Positions 46,798 through 55,913 of a stretch of DNA of 64,000 bases are shown piece after piece; position 1 is the stretch's first letter; the number at the start of each line of letters is the position of its first letter. Source of the stretch: Streptococcus sp. sy004 (GTDB lineage Bacteria; Bacillota; Bacilli; Lactobacillales; Streptococcaceae); assembly GCF_007859205.1 (NCBI RefSeq), contig NZ_VOHP01000003.1:1-64000 (forward strand), in the 5' to 3' direction. The notes under the pieces are model-generated. The model did not search any database and had not been told where the DNA came from. It saw nothing but the letters and a program-made list of their open reading frames with translations. The position numbers and the translations under genes were made by a program.

Positions 46798-47553
46798 TTA
46801 TTCTCCTAATTGTTTTAACTCATCAACTGCATGGTAAGATAGGAGTAAGGTCGCATGCTCCTGCAAATAAGCCCTAGTTCTTAGGCTGACCTGTGCATGC
46901 TCCAACATACGAGCATACATTAGATTAGCATAGTAGCTCGGTTTATTCTCCAAGTCTAGTAAGATTGTCAGATAATAAGTTTTTTCTTCTTTATACAGTT
47001 CTGACGCTTCTAAATCATAGGTCACTGCCGTTGCAAAATCGACCACCTCTTTAACATCGTCAAAACGAAAAACATAGTGAACATACTGTTCCACAACATC
47101 TTTATCTATCGCATGATCCGATGCCATATCTTCTTGGCTATCTGACTTATTCAGCATGCCATCCACCATATCTTCAACCTGCTTGAGCATCTCGTGGGCC
47201 TTGGTATCTCCTTTTTTCATGAGATTTTTCTCAATTGATTTGAAAAATTCTTCGGGATCCATCTGAGAAACATCATCCAAGTTTGCCAAATCTTCAAAAT
47301 CCAAATCCTCTTTCAACTCGGACTTGGTCACAAAGACATCAATGCGATCCTTACGCGGCGTCACACGAAAACTCAACATGCCACTATTTTTGAAGTTGTC
47401 AGGCAAATCCACCTCATCTAGCATGGTATAGAAAAATTCTTCTGTTTTTTCCTTGGGAACAAGAAAATCTTTCAACTCCATGCCATAAAGCTCTAAATCA
47501 TCTAGACTAACTGTGATTTTTAGCGTTGTTTCGCTAATTTGTTTCATTTCCAT
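46798..47553 (-). CDS. mecA: ClpC adaptor protein MecA
   Basis: 251 residues. The N-terminal target-binding domain begins [20 protein letters not shown] and holds [16 protein letters not shown]. An acidic linker (about 110-150) leads to the ClpC-binding C-terminal domain ([41 protein letters not shown]). In streptococci MecA sends ComX and other proteins to ClpCP. I chose ATG 47553, which is 7 nt after GAGGT. It is the first gene of a mecA-rgpG/tagO unit. Confidence 0.96.
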   Translation of the reverse strand: MEMKQISETTLKITVSLDDLELYGMELKDFLVPKEKTEEFFYTMLDEVDLPDNFKNSGMLSFRVTPRKDRIDVFVTKSELKEDLDFEDLANLDDVSQMDPEEFFKSIEKNLMKKGDTKAHEMLKQVEDMVDGMLNKSDSQEDMASDHAIDKDVVEQYVHYVFRFDDVKEVVDFATAVTYDLEASELYKEEKTYYLTILLDLENKPSYYANLMYARMLEHAQVSLRTRAYLQEHATLLLSYHAVDELKQLGE

Positions 47554-47586
47554 TTTATTTACCTCATACGAGTCATCATTCTTATC

Positions 47587-47615
47587 ATTATATCGAAAAA
47601 GCCAAAAAAATACAA
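47587..47615 (-). promoter_or_regulatory. mecA promoter
   Basis: Minus strand TTGTAT (47610-47615), 17 nt, TATAAT (47587-47592). Confidence 0.72.
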
Positions 47616-47683
47616 TTTTTACTCTAGTCTGTCTTGTTATTTACTGTTCCTGTTGCCTACATGTTTTCTGAATTATCCACCAA

Positions 47684-47714
47684 GGCAAAAATAGCACTCA
47701 AACAGTGCTATTTT
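47684..47714 (-). terminator. terminator of the MFS gene
   Basis: Minus-strand stem AAAATAGCACT / AGTGCTATTTT around a 5-nt loop, then T/GC. Confidence 0.88.
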
Positions 47715-47715
47715 C

Positions 47716-48942
47716 TTAGGTTTCATGATTAGCTTTACGATAAAATACAGCAAATAAGGCAACCGAAAGTAGTAATAGAGTAATTGCATAAGTAAAGAGC
47801 AAGGTACCCACATTTTCAGCAGAAATACCATTGAGTAGCAATGCCGTCAAAAAGTTACCAATCGGATAAGTCACTGTACCCAACAAACCAATGATACTAA
47901 AAACTCTCCCTTTTAGTTGATCTGGAATTGTTTCTTGAAAAAAGGTTGATTTATAAATCATAACAGGAGATGAGATGACTCCTGCTACAATCAGCAAAAT
48001 CATCGACGATAGCACATTGTTTTGCAAGGAAAAAATCGCAATAAGGACACAATGAGCCATCAAAAATAAGAAGGTTAAATGAAAGCTATTCTTATGCTTA
48101 GGGATACCACCTACAATCAAAGAACCAATAATGATACCAAACGATTGCACACCATTGATTAAGCCATAGGTTGCTGCACCTTCTTGTAAAATCGTCTTTA
48201 CGAAAATTGGAAAAACGATGGGAAAGGCTCCCCATATCAGTAGATTCCATAAGGACGTTAAACAAACTAGTGACAATAACTTAGGAGTTGATGTCAGATA
48301 TTGAAGAGCGTGAAGAAGTGGCCTTTTCTTTCCGTTGTCTTCTTCCTGCTCCTGATGCCTTTTTAATGGAATCAAAGACAACAACAGTGTTGCCAAAAAG
48401 AATAACAAAGCTGAGCAAAGAAAAATAAGCTGATGATTAAACTGAGCAATAATTAGCCCTGAAAGAAAAGCCCCTAACAAATAACACACATCAAATGAAA
48501 TATTGACCAGAGCATTGGCAGTATGAAATTGCTCGTCCTCTAAAAGATCCTTAACGATTGCAATACTGCCTGCCGAAATCAAGGGACTGACAGCACTATT
48601 TAGTATTAGCAAGAGAGCAAGGACTATTAGCACAAGGTTATTGATATGAGTTGACAGTAAACATAAAACGATAAAGACAAAAGCCTTCACCAAGCTAGCC
48701 AATGATATGGCTTTAGACACTGCTATCTTATCCATCACCCCTCCTAAAAATGGAGCAGAAATCAAGGACGGTACTTGTGTGATAAACACTGATAAGGCAA
48801 TAAATAAGGGTTGCTGCGTTTTTTCATAAACCAACCAAATGATTGCGACATCTACAATGGATTGTGCTAGGTAAATTAGACTGATTGCTGTGATAAAGAC
48901 TAAAAAATTTTTTTCCTTAACTAATAAACCGTATTGTTTCAT
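47716..48942 (-). CDS. MFS efflux transporter (macrolide-exporter-like)
   Basis: 408 residues with 12 predicted membrane segments. The MFS A-like loop is FLGGVMDKIAVSKAI after helix 2, and a charged central loop (KRHQEQEEDNGKKR) separates the halves. It resembles the MefA/enterobactin-exporter branch (MFS_3 type), so a drug or small-peptide exporter is possible; the substrate is unknown. It sits between uppP and mecA, which I remember as adjacent in S. pyogenes, so it may be an insertion. It has its own promoter and terminator, and a weak ribosome site (AAAGAG). Confidence 0.82.
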   Translation of the reverse strand: MKQYGLLVKEKNFLVFITAISLIYLAQSIVDVAIIWLVYEKTQQPLFIALSVFITQVPSLISAPFLGGVMDKIAVSKAISLASLVKAFVFIVLCLLSTHINNLVLIVLALLLILNSAVSPLISAGSIAIVKDLLEDEQFHTANALVNISFDVCYLLGAFLSGLIIAQFNHQLIFLCSALLFFLATLLLSLIPLKRHQEQEEDNGKKRPLLHALQYLTSTPKLLSLVCLTSLWNLLIWGAFPIVFPIFVKTILQEGAATYGLINGVQSFGIIIGSLIVGGIPKHKNSFHLTFLFLMAHCVLIAIFSLQNNVLSSMILLIVAGVISSPVMIYKSTFFQETIPDQLKGRVFSIIGLLGTVTYPIGNFLTALLLNGISAENVGTLLFTYAITLLLLSVALFAVFYRKANHET

Positions 48943-48974
48943 TATTTTCTCTTTGCAATCTATTTTTTCTGAAT

Positions 48975-49008
48975 ATTATAATGATAACAAATTTTGTTTT
49001 ACTTATCA
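48975..49008 (-). promoter_or_regulatory. promoter of the MFS gene with inverted repeat
   Basis: TATAAT on the minus strand (48975-48980). TGATAA (49003-49008 on the minus strand) and TTATCA (48982-48987) form an inverted repeat over the region upstream of the -10, a possible repressor site. No regulator gene lies next to it. Confidence 0.4.
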
Positions 49009-49030
49009 ATTTATCTGTCATTTACTGCAA

Positions 49031-49063
49031 CTAAAAAGGAGAGCTTACCCTCTCCTTTTTATT
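49031..49063 (-). terminator. terminator of uppP
   Basis: AAAAAGGAGAG / CTCTCCTTTTT stem with T-runs on both strands. Confidence 0.9.
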
Positions 49064-49071
49064 CGATAAAT

Positions 49072-49914
49072 CTAAGCAAAGAATAGTACTTTGATGACAT
49101 AATACATCAACAGTAAAATCCCCAAGGCAATACGGTAGTAACCAAAGCCCTTGAAATCATGGCGTTTGACAAAGCCTGTCAAGAAACGAATCACAAACAG
49201 ACTGACCACAAAAGCAGTTAACATACCAACTAAGATTAAACAAATTTGTTCCAAGGTCAATAAACTACCACCCAGGAAAAACTTCAAAAGTTTCCAAGCA
49301 CTCGCCCCAAACATGATTGGAATACCTAGGAAGAAAGTGAACTCTGTCACCACTGAACGACTGGTTCCCATCAACATCCCACCGATAATGGTTGAACCTG
49401 AACGGCTAGTTCCTGGCATTAAGCTGAGAATTTGAAACAAGCCAACTTGCATCGCTGTCACATAAGGCATGCTCGCTAAATCAGTAATCTCTGGCTGACG
49501 ATTGGCTTGACGATTTTCAATCCAGATAAATGCTACCCCATAAATGATCAACATCAAAGCCACACTAAAGAAATTATAAAACTTAGCTTCAAACCAATCA
49601 TCAAACAACATGGCCATGACAATGACGGGTAAACAAGCCAAAATCACCTTTAACCATAATTGCCAAGTCTGCTTAACTTCTTGCTCTGTCTTACCTGAGC
49701 GAAACGGATTTAGACGGTCAAAGTAGATGACCACAACTGCCATGATGGCACCCAACTGGATGACGACATTAAAAACATCCATAAACTCTTGACTCTGACC
49801 CTTGAAATTGATAAATTCTTGTACCAAAATCAAATGACCTGTACTAGAAATCGGCAGCCACTCGGTAATCCCCTCAACAATTCCAAAAAATATGGCCTTC
49901 AATAGTTCAAACAT
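49072..49914 (-). CDS. uppP: undecaprenyl-diphosphatase (BacA/UppP)
   Basis: 280 residues, polytopic. The two BacA motifs are visible: [18 protein letters not shown] near the N-terminus (Glu-rich motif 1) and the phosphatase-like [13 protein letters not shown]. It removes one phosphate from undecaprenyl diphosphate so that the lipid carrier can be reused by MurG/MraY and the RgpG/TagO-type enzyme nearby; extra copies give bacitracin resistance. The ribosome site is GGAG, with an extended -10 promoter upstream. Confidence 0.96.
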   Translation of the reverse strand: MFELLKAIFFGIVEGITEWLPISSTGHLILVQEFINFKGQSQEFMDVFNVVIQLGAIMAVVVIYFDRLNPFRSGKTEQEVKQTWQLWLKVILACLPVIVMAMLFDDWFEAKFYNFFSVALMLIIYGVAFIWIENRQANRQPEITDLASMPYVTAMQVGLFQILSLMPGTSRSGSTIIGGMLMGTSRSVVTEFTFFLGIPIMFGASAWKLLKFFLGGSLLTLEQICLILVGMLTAFVVSLFVIRFLTGFVKRHDFKGFGYYRIALGILLLMYYVIKVLFFA

Positions 49915-49949
49915 GATAAACTCCTCTATTTTATTAAAACTCTTTTTTC

Positions 49950-49958
49950 ATTGTACCA
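49950..49958 (-). promoter_or_regulatory. uppP promoter
   Basis: Extended -10 TGGTACAAT on the minus strand (TACAAT at 49950-49955); no clear -35. Confidence 0.55.
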
Positions 49959-50047
49959 TAAATCTAGTGATTTTTCGGATGGAAGCGTTACCTTTTGGCT
50001 CGGAGTATTGAAATTTTCTAACTTTTCTTGTAAAATAGTTATACTTT

Positions 50048-50053
50048 TATAAT
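50048..50053 (+). promoter_or_regulatory. promoter of the glutamine-type ABC operon
   Basis: TATAAT with a poor -35. A CodY-like half-site AATTTTCT lies at 50012-50019, but the full 15-mer matches the consensus at only about 11 positions. Confidence 0.5.
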
Positions 50054-50069
50054 AGATAGGAGATTAAAT

Positions 50070-51623
50070 ATGAGAAAAGTACTCCTTGCTTGTCTTACAG
50101 CGGTCTTTTTCCTCTTTACAAGTTGGACCCCTGCACAAGCAGATGAATTTCTCAGAGTCGGAATGGAAGCTGCTTATGCACCTTTTAACTGGACTCAAGA
50201 AACTGATGAAAATGGGGCCGTTCCTATCGAGGGAACCAACCAGTACGCCAACGGATATGATGTCCAAATTGCTAAGAAGATTGCAGATAGTTTAGGAAAA
50301 GAACTCTTGGTAGTCAAGACATCTTGGACTGGTTTGATCCCTGCCCTAACTTCTGGTAAAATCGACATGATTGTGGCTGGTATGAGCCCTACTGATGAAC
50401 GTAAGCAAGAAATTGCCTTTTCAAACAGTTATTACACTGGTTCACCTGTTGTCGTTGTCAACAAAGACGGTGATTATGCCAATGCTAAAAACCTAGCTGA
50501 CTTTGCAGGTGCTAAAATTACTGCCCAACAAGGAACTTTCTTGTATGGTATCATTTCACAAATCGAAGAAGTCAATCAACAAACTGCTATGGGAGATTTC
50601 TCTCAAATGCGTCAAGCCCTCCTATCAGGAGTAATTGATGGCTATGTATCTGAACGCCCAGAAGCCCTGTCTGCTGAAATGGCAAATGACAAATTCAAAA
50701 TGATTAACCTTCAAACTGGCTTTGAAGTATCAGAAGCAGATGCCAGTATTGCAGTCGGTATGCGTAAAGATGATAATCGCCTAGGAAAAGTCAATGACCT
50801 CCTCGCTACCATTTCAGATCAAGATCGTCTAACACTGATGGATAACATGATTGCTAAACAACCTGTCGAAGAAAGCACAGAAGAAACAAACTTTATCAAC
50901 CAAGTTTGGTCTATTTGGACAAAAAACTGGCAGCAATTCCTACGTGGAACAGGTATCACACTCTTAATTTCTATCTTGGGTACGGTTATTGGTACCATGA
51001 TTGGTCTTTTGATTGGTGTCTTTCGTACTGCTCCAAAAGCTGCCAATAAAGGACTTGCTCTTATTCAACAAGTCATTGGCTGGTTAATCAATATCTACAT
51101 TGAAGTTTTCCGTGGCACACCAATGATCGTTCAAGCCATGATTATCTACTACGGAACAGCTCAAGCCTTTGGCATTTCTATTGACCGTACACTTGCTGCT
51201 ATCTTTATTGTTTCTATCAATACAGGTGCTTATATGAGTGAAATCGTTCGTGGTGGTATCTTTGCTGTGGATAAAGGACAATTTGAAGCGGCAACTGCCC
51301 TTGGTATGACACATTCACAAACCATGAAAAAAGTTGTTCTGCCACAGGTTATTCGTAATATCTTACCCGCAACTGGTAATGAGTTTGTCATCAACATCAA
51401 AGATACTTCTGTTTTGAACGTGATTTCCGTTGTTGAACTTTACTTCTCTGGAAATACCGTGGCAACACAAACTTATCAATATTTCCAAACCTTTACCATC
51501 ATTGCGATTATCTACTTCGTTTTAACCTTCACTGTCACCCGTATCCTACGTTACATTGAACGCCGCATGGATACGGATCATTACACAACAGGTGCTAACC
51601 AAATGCAAACGGAGGTGCTCTAA
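50070..51623 (+). CDS. amino-acid ABC transporter, fused substrate-binding and permease protein
   Basis: 517 residues. A signal peptide (1-24, cleaved at AQA) is followed by an SBP_bac_3 domain (about 26-265: [55 protein letters not shown]). The His/Glu/Gln-type permease domain (about 290-505) has the [29 protein letters not shown]-type EAA loop. Fusing binding protein to permease keeps substrate capture at the channel, as in lactococcal and streptococcal GlnP. The ligand is probably glutamine/glutamate, but a basic amino acid is possible. It overlaps the ATPase gene by one base. Confidence 0.93.
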   Translation: MRKVLLACLTAVFFLFTSWTPAQADEFLRVGMEAAYAPFNWTQETDENGAVPIEGTNQYANGYDVQIAKKIADSLGKELLVVKTSWTGLIPALTSGKIDMIVAGMSPTDERKQEIAFSNSYYTGSPVVVVNKDGDYANAKNLADFAGAKITAQQGTFLYGIISQIEEVNQQTAMGDFSQMRQALLSGVIDGYVSERPEALSAEMANDKFKMINLQTGFEVSEADASIAVGMRKDDNRLGKVNDLLATISDQDRLTLMDNMIAKQPVEESTEETNFINQVWSIWTKNWQQFLRGTGITLLISILGTVIGTMIGLLIGVFRTAPKAANKGLALIQQVIGWLINIYIEVFRGTPMIVQAMIIYYGTAQAFGISIDRTLAAIFIVSINTGAYMSEIVRGGIFAVDKGQFEAATALGMTHSQTMKKVVLPQVIRNILPATGNEFVINIKDTSVLNVISVVELYFSGNTVATQTYQYFQTFTIIAIIYFVLTFTVTRILRYIERRMDTDHYTTGANQMQTEVL

Positions 51624-52363
51624 TGACCAATACCATTTTAGAAATCAAACATTTGAAAAAATCGTATGGCCAAAACTTAGTCCTTAAAGACATCTCCCTA
51701 GAAGTCAAAAAAGGCGAGGTCATCTCTATCATCGGTAGTTCAGGATCTGGAAAATCAACCTTTCTACGTTCCATTAACCTTTTAGAAACTCCAACAGAAG
51801 GACAGATTCTCTATCATGGTCAAGACGTTCTGGCTAAGGGCTATGACTTAACGACCTATCGTGAGAAACTCGGTATGGTATTCCAATCCTTTAATCTCTT
51901 TAACAATTTAAACGTTTTAGATAATGCCGTTGTAGCTCAAACAACGGTTCTCAAACGTGACCGAACTGAAGCAGAAAAAATTGCCAAAGCCAATCTTGAA
52001 AAAGTTGGTCTTGGACAACAATATTGGAAAGCAAAACCAAGCCAACTATCAGGTGGACAAAAACAACGTGTGGCAATTGCACGTGCTCTATCTGTTGATC
52101 CAGAAGCTATTCTCTTTGACGAACCAACGTCAGCACTTGATCCAGAAATGGTTGGTGAAGTGCTTAAAACCATGCAAGATTTAGCAAAATCAGGTTTGAC
52201 CATGATTATCGTGACTCATGAAATGGAATTTGCTCGTGACGTTTCTGACCGTGTTATTTTCATGGATAAAGGGGTTATTGCAGAACAAGGAACCCCTGAA
52301 CAGATTTTTGAAAACCCACAAGAAGAACGTACCAAAGAATTCTTGCAACGTTTCTTACGTTAA
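51623..52363 (+). CDS. amino-acid ABC transporter ATP-binding protein (GlnQ type)
   Basis: 246 residues. Walker [17 protein letters not shown]-loop [10 protein letters not shown], signature [15 protein letters not shown], Walker [15 protein letters not shown] and H-loop THEMEFAR, the polar amino-acid uptake ATPase pattern. It starts at the TAATG overlap with the fused binding/permease gene, so the two are coupled, and together they make a complete importer. Confidence 0.95.
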   Translation: MTNTILEIKHLKKSYGQNLVLKDISLEVKKGEVISIIGSSGSGKSTFLRSINLLETPTEGQILYHGQDVLAKGYDLTTYREKLGMVFQSFNLFNNLNVLDNAVVAQTTVLKRDRTEAEKIAKANLEKVGLGQQYWKAKPSQLSGGQKQRVAIARALSVDPEAILFDEPTSALDPEMVGEVLKTMQDLAKSGLTMIIVTHEMEFARDVSDRVIFMDKGVIAEQGTPEQIFENPQEERTKEFLQRFLR

Positions 52364-52395
52364 TAAAAAACCAAGTCGTTTGACTTGGTTTTTGT
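52364..52395. terminator. bidirectional terminator between the ABC operon and the SPFH gene
   Basis: AAAACCAAGTC / GACTTGGTTTT stem with a 4-nt loop and T-runs on both sides. Confidence 0.92.
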
Positions 52396-53294
52396 TATTT
52401 CTGATTAGCCTTAAGGGCTGATAGCACCTGTGTGCGAATATCGGCTACACCATCTGGTGTGTTAGGTAGGAAAATCGTTTGATTACCTTTACTTGCAAAA
52501 GTATTTAAGGTGTCCAAATACTGATTAGTTAATAGAATAGACATGATTTGCTCTTCATCTAGACTAATATTGGCATCTTTGAGTTCCTTAATGGAGTCAG
52601 CCAAACCATCCACTATTGCCTTACGTTGTTGGGCAATACCGACCCCGTGTAAACGATCTTTTTCAGCCTCAGCTTCAGCAGCTGTCACAATTTTAATCTT
52701 GTCTGCATTAGCTAATTCTTGAGCAGCGACACGCTTACGTTGAGCTGCATTGATTTCATTCATTGACTGCTTAACTTCAGCATCAGGTTCAACCTTGGTG
52801 ATCAAGGTCTTAACAATGATATAACCATAAGTGGTCATTTCTTCAGCCACTTGATGTTGGACTTCCAGAGCAATTTCATCTTTTTTCTCAAATAATTCAT
52901 CCAAGGTTAATTTAGGCACAGATGAACGAAGAGCATCTTCGATATAAGATCTAATCTGATCTTCTGGACGCATCAATTTGTAGTAGGCATCTGTCACATT
53001 TGCTTCGTTGACACGATACTGGGTTGCGATATTTAGCGTTACAAACACATTATCTTTGGTCTTGGTTTCAACGACAAGTTCTGTTTGAAGTAAACGTAAT
53101 TGAACTCGAGCAGCAATCCGATCAATGCCAAAAGGCATACGAAAATGAATGCCACTTTGTTGTGTTGTTTGATATTTACCAAAACGTTCAACAATAGCAA
53201 CTGTCTGTTGACGTACCACATACAAACAACTCAATAAAATACTAAGAACGACAAAAATTAGTATCACAGGTACTAGAAAATTTAACAAGAACAT
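52395..53294 (-). CDS. SPFH/Band 7 (stomatin-like) membrane protein
   Basis: 299 residues. An N-terminal membrane helix (about 5-27) leads to a band 7 domain (about 28-200: VVRQQTVAIVERFGKYQTTQQSGIHFRMP, YRVNEANVTDAYYKL, IEDALRSSVPKLTLDELFEKKDEI) and then a charged alpha-helical, coiled-coil-like region (AAQRKRVAAQELANADKIKI, AAEAEAEKDR). Such proteins form ring scaffolds that organise membrane microdomains or modulate proteases. No NfeD partner is adjacent. The ribosome site is AAGGAGG. Confidence 0.92.
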   Translation of the reverse strand: MFLLNFLVPVILIFVVLSILLSCLYVVRQQTVAIVERFGKYQTTQQSGIHFRMPFGIDRIAARVQLRLLQTELVVETKTKDNVFVTLNIATQYRVNEANVTDAYYKLMRPEDQIRSYIEDALRSSVPKLTLDELFEKKDEIALEVQHQVAEEMTTYGYIIVKTLITKVEPDAEVKQSMNEINAAQRKRVAAQELANADKIKIVTAAEAEAEKDRLHGVGIAQQRKAIVDGLADSIKELKDANISLDEEQIMSILLTNQYLDTLNTFASKGNQTIFLPNTPDGVADIRTQVLSALKANQK

Positions 53295-53314
53295 AGCAAA
53301 ACCTCCTTTTTCTT

Positions 53315-53343
53315 ATCATACTCCTTAATTGAGTAATTAGCAA
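53315..53343 (-). promoter_or_regulatory. promoter of the SPFH gene
   Basis: Minus strand TTGCTA (53338-53343), 17 nt, TATGAT (53315-53320). Confidence 0.65.
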
Positions 53344-53349
53344 ATAAAA

Positions 53350-53388
53350 ATATAAAAAGATTGAGACAAGTTTGCCTCAATCTTTTTC
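53350..53388 (-). terminator. terminator of the asp23-fakA operon
   Basis: AAAAAGATTGAG / CTCAATCTTTTT stem (53354-53365 and 53376-53387), 10-nt loop, T-run. Confidence 0.9.
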
Positions 53389-53389
53389 A

Positions 53390-55054
53390 TTATTCAACAC
53401 TCATGAGATAAGGATAAACTGGTTGATCTCCTTGATAAACTTCAACTTCAAGATCTTCATAAGTTTCTTCAAGATAATCTGTCAACTCTTGAGCAAGCTC
53501 TTCTTGACCATCTTGACCAACGTAGAGTGTTACGATTTCACTATCTTCATCAATCATCTTATCCAAGGTTGCACGCAAAGCCTGAGCCATATCTGGCATT
53601 GATACAACGATTTTACCGTCAACCATACCCAAGACATCATTTTCATGAATTTCCAATCCATCAATGGTTGTGTCACGAACTGCCAAGGTCATGCTACCAC
53701 TGACCACGTCTGCAAGACTGTCCGTCATAGCTTTAACATTATCTTCTAAAGACTGTGTTGGATTAAAGGCTAATAAACTAGTAAAACCTTGTACGACCGT
53801 TTTCGTTTCAACGACTGCAACTGGCAAATCAACAACATCGGCTGCTGACTGAGCTGCCATAAAGATATTTTTATTATTTGGCAAGATAATGACTTGCTTA
53901 GCATTAACTGCTTCAATGGCTGTAACAATATCTTCTGTTGATGGGTTCATGGTTTGACCACCAGAGATGATGTAATCAACACCTTGGGATTTAAAAATGT
54001 CAGCTAGGCCATCACCAGCTACGACTGCGATTAAACCGTAATCCTTAACTTCTTGAACTGGTTGTTGCTGATTTTCTTTTTCAACCTGAGCCTCATGTTG
54101 CTCACGCATATTGTCAACCTTGACCTTAACTAGAGAACCATATTTCAAACCTTCTTGCATCACCAGTCCTGGATCTTCAGTATGAACGTGGACTTTGACA
54201 ATCTCATCATCGTTGACAACTAAAAGGGAATCACCCAAACCACTCAAATAACCTTGAAATTCCTCATAATTAAATTCTTTAGCATAGGTTGGGCCTTGAC
54301 CTAAGGCAACCATTATCTCTGTACAGTAACCAAAAGTAATCTCTTCAGTAGCCACATGACCAGCAACAGATTGATGATGAGTTGCGTTGATCATCTCAGA
54401 CATAGTTGCTGGAGTTGCTTGGAAATCTTCTGAAACTAAGTATTCACCTGTTAAGGCAGACAAAAAACCTTCGTAGATAAATACCAAGCCTTGACCACCA
54501 GAGTCAACCACGCCGACTTCTTTAAGAACAGGCAAAAGGTCTGGTGTTTTAGCCAAGGCAATTTTAGCACTGTCAAGAGCTGCACGCATGACCTCAATCG
54601 CATCATCTGTACTTTCTGCTTTTTTCATTGCCCCTACAGCTGCTCCACGAGAAACTGTTAGAATGGTTCCTTCAACAGGTTTCATCACTGCCTTATAGGC
54701 AACTTCAACTCCTGATTGAAAAGCTTGAGCTAAATCTTTACCGTTTAATTCTTCCTTGTCTTTAATCGCTTGACCAAAACCACGGAATAACTGAGATGTG
54801 ATTACACCAGAATTGCCACGCGCTCCCATCAGCAAACCTTTTGATAGAATCTGACCAACCTGACCAACTGTTGTAGCTAGTTTATTAGACACTTCCTTGG
54901 CACCGTTATCCATGGTCATGCTCATGTTAGTTCCAGTATCGCCATCTGGAACGGGAAAGACATTTAAAGAATTAACATACTCAGATTGCTTGCTTAGACG
55001 GGTAGCTGCCGCTTGTACCATTTCTTGTAATAAACTTGTTGTAATCGTTGACAT
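53390..55054 (-). CDS. fakA: fatty acid kinase ATP-binding subunit FakA (DhaL-type)
   Basis: 554 residues from ATG 55054 (GGGAGA upstream); the longer frame to 55099 would overlap the preceding gene. The N-terminal DhaL domain (about 1-200) has the Mg/ATP motif NVFPVPDGDTGTNM, GARGNSGVITSQ and GVVDSGGQGLVFI. The middle and C-terminal FakA-type domains follow (VSEDF, then GDGLADIFKSQGVDYIISGGQTMNPST and ILPNNKNI). With a FakB protein it phosphorylates exogenous fatty acids for phospholipid synthesis; no fakB lies in this window. It is co-transcribed with the Asp23-family gene. Confidence 0.93.
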   Translation of the reverse strand: MSTITTSLLQEMVQAAATRLSKQSEYVNSLNVFPVPDGDTGTNMSMTMDNGAKEVSNKLATTVGQVGQILSKGLLMGARGNSGVITSQLFRGFGQAIKDKEELNGKDLAQAFQSGVEVAYKAVMKPVEGTILTVSRGAAVGAMKKAESTDDAIEVMRAALDSAKIALAKTPDLLPVLKEVGVVDSGGQGLVFIYEGFLSALTGEYLVSEDFQATPATMSEMINATHHQSVAGHVATEEITFGYCTEIMVALGQGPTYAKEFNYEEFQGYLSGLGDSLLVVNDDEIVKVHVHTEDPGLVMQEGLKYGSLVKVKVDNMREQHEAQVEKENQQQPVQEVKDYGLIAVVAGDGLADIFKSQGVDYIISGGQTMNPSTEDIVTAIEAVNAKQVIILPNNKNIFMAAQSAADVVDLPVAVVETKTVVQGFTSLLAFNPTQSLEDNVKAMTDSLADVVSGSMTLAVRDTTIDGLEIHENDVLGMVDGKIVVSMPDMAQALRATLDKMIDEDSEIVTLYVGQDGQEELAQELTDYLEETYEDLEVEVYQGDQPVYPYLMSVE

Positions 55055-55055
55055 C

Positions 55056-55418
55056 TTACTCTCCCACAACCTTAATGCCTTGAACATAAACATTGACAAC
55101 GTCAGCCGAGATGCCTAGTTGATGCTCAAGGTTAAATTTTACACGTTCTTGAATATTTTTAGACACTTCACTAATCTTAACACCGTAGCTCATAATGGTA
55201 TAAACATCCACTGTGATACCTGCCTCAGTTGAGGTAACAACGACACCTTTACTATAGTTTTCCTTGCGTAGAAGTGCTTGAAAATTGTCTTTCAAAGTGC
55301 TTTTGCTAGCCATACCAACAACGCCAAAAATCTCAGTTGCAGATGCTCCAACAACTGTTGCAATGACTTCATCTAATAGTTCAATTTGACCATCTTTGGT
55401 ATTGATTTTTACAGTCAT
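55056..55418 (-). CDS. Asp23/Gls24 family protein (YloU-like)
   Basis: 120 residues covering the Asp23 domain: GQIELLDEVIATVVGASATEIFGVVGM, an alternating alpha/beta middle, and VSKNIQERVKFNLEHQLGI with VVNVYVQGIKV at the end. The family links to envelope stress, and YloU members stand next to the DhaL-type kinase gene in many Firmicutes. Its stop is 1 nt from the fakA ATG. It has no signal peptide or membrane helix, so it is cytoplasmic. Confidence 0.93.
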   Translation of the reverse strand: MTVKINTKDGQIELLDEVIATVVGASATEIFGVVGMASKSTLKDNFQALLRKENYSKGVVVTSTEAGITVDVYTIMSYGVKISEVSKNIQERVKFNLEHQLGISADVVNVYVQGIKVVGE

Positions 55419-55448
55419 ACTTTCTACCTCAAATCTTTTTATTACTTC

Positions 55449-55477
55449 ATTTTACCATATTATCAAGGACTTATAAA
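55449..55477 (-). promoter_or_regulatory. asp23-fakA promoter
   Basis: Minus strand TTTATA (55472-55477), 17 nt, TAAAAT (55449-55454) with an extended TGG. Confidence 0.65.
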
Positions 55478-55525
55478 AAAGGAGCTCATACAAATCACTA
55501 TCGTTATAAAAGTAGTCGATGACAA

Positions 55526-55557
55526 AAGAAAAAGCTAAGATATTTCCTAGCCTTTGC
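55526..55557 (-). terminator. terminator of rpmB
   Basis: Minus-strand AAGGCTAG... / ...TAGCTTTTTC hairpin followed by TTTTG. Confidence 0.7.
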
Positions 55558-55560
55558 TTA

Positions 55561-55749
55561 TTAAACGCGTTCTACTTTACCAGATTTAAGAGCACGAGCT
55601 GAAACCCAAACTTTTTTTGGTTTACCATCAATCAGTACAGTAACTTTTTGAAGGTTTGGTTTTACGGCACGCTTAGTTTGGTTCATCGCATGTGAACGGT
55701 TGTTTCCTGAAACAGTCTTACGACCAGTAAAATAACATACTTTAGCCAT
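55561..55749 (-). CDS. rpmB: 50S ribosomal protein L28
   Basis: 62 residues, full length, from ATG 55749 (AGGAGG upstream). It shows the L28 core [26 protein letters not shown] and the C-terminal [13 protein letters not shown]. It has Cys at position 5 but not the four-Cys zinc set, so it is the zinc-free form. It is a single-gene unit, divergent from fakA/asp23 only in timing, not in strand. The frame that continues upstream to 55836 contains the leader and part of the promoter region and is not coding. Confidence 0.97.
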   Translation of the reverse strand: MAKVCYFTGRKTVSGNNRSHAMNQTKRAVKPNLQKVTVLIDGKPKKVWVSARALKSGKVERV

Positions 55750-55807
55750 GGTTTTTCCTCCTAATTTGATCAAATATAAGGGATGTGCTAGCACCACATA
55801 CCTAGAT

Positions 55808-55836
55808 AGTATAGCACACCTTATGTACTTTGGCAA
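55808..55836 (-). promoter_or_regulatory. rpmB promoter and palindromic leader
   Basis: Minus strand TTGCCA (55831-55836), 17 nt, TATACT (55808-55813) with an extended TGC. The leader of about 50 nt has two short palindromes, GTGCTAGCAC and ATTTGATCAAAT, before the ribosome site. Confidence 0.75.
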
Positions 55837-55867
55837 GTAAATCTTCTATTTTTCCTGCTTTTACAAC

Positions 55868-55900
55868 GAAAAAAGACTTATTCTAAAGAATAAGCCTTTA
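55868..55900 (-). terminator. terminator of fba
   Basis: Minus-strand GGCTTATTC / GAATAAGTC stem with a TTTA loop, then TTTTTTCG. Confidence 0.9.
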
Positions 55901-55913
55901 TTTCTTATCTTAA

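Noticed and set aside
50064-50295. Small ORFs overlapping the start of the amino-acid ABC gene on both strands
   Set aside because: They overlap the signal-peptide region of a clear gene in other frames and have no support of their own.
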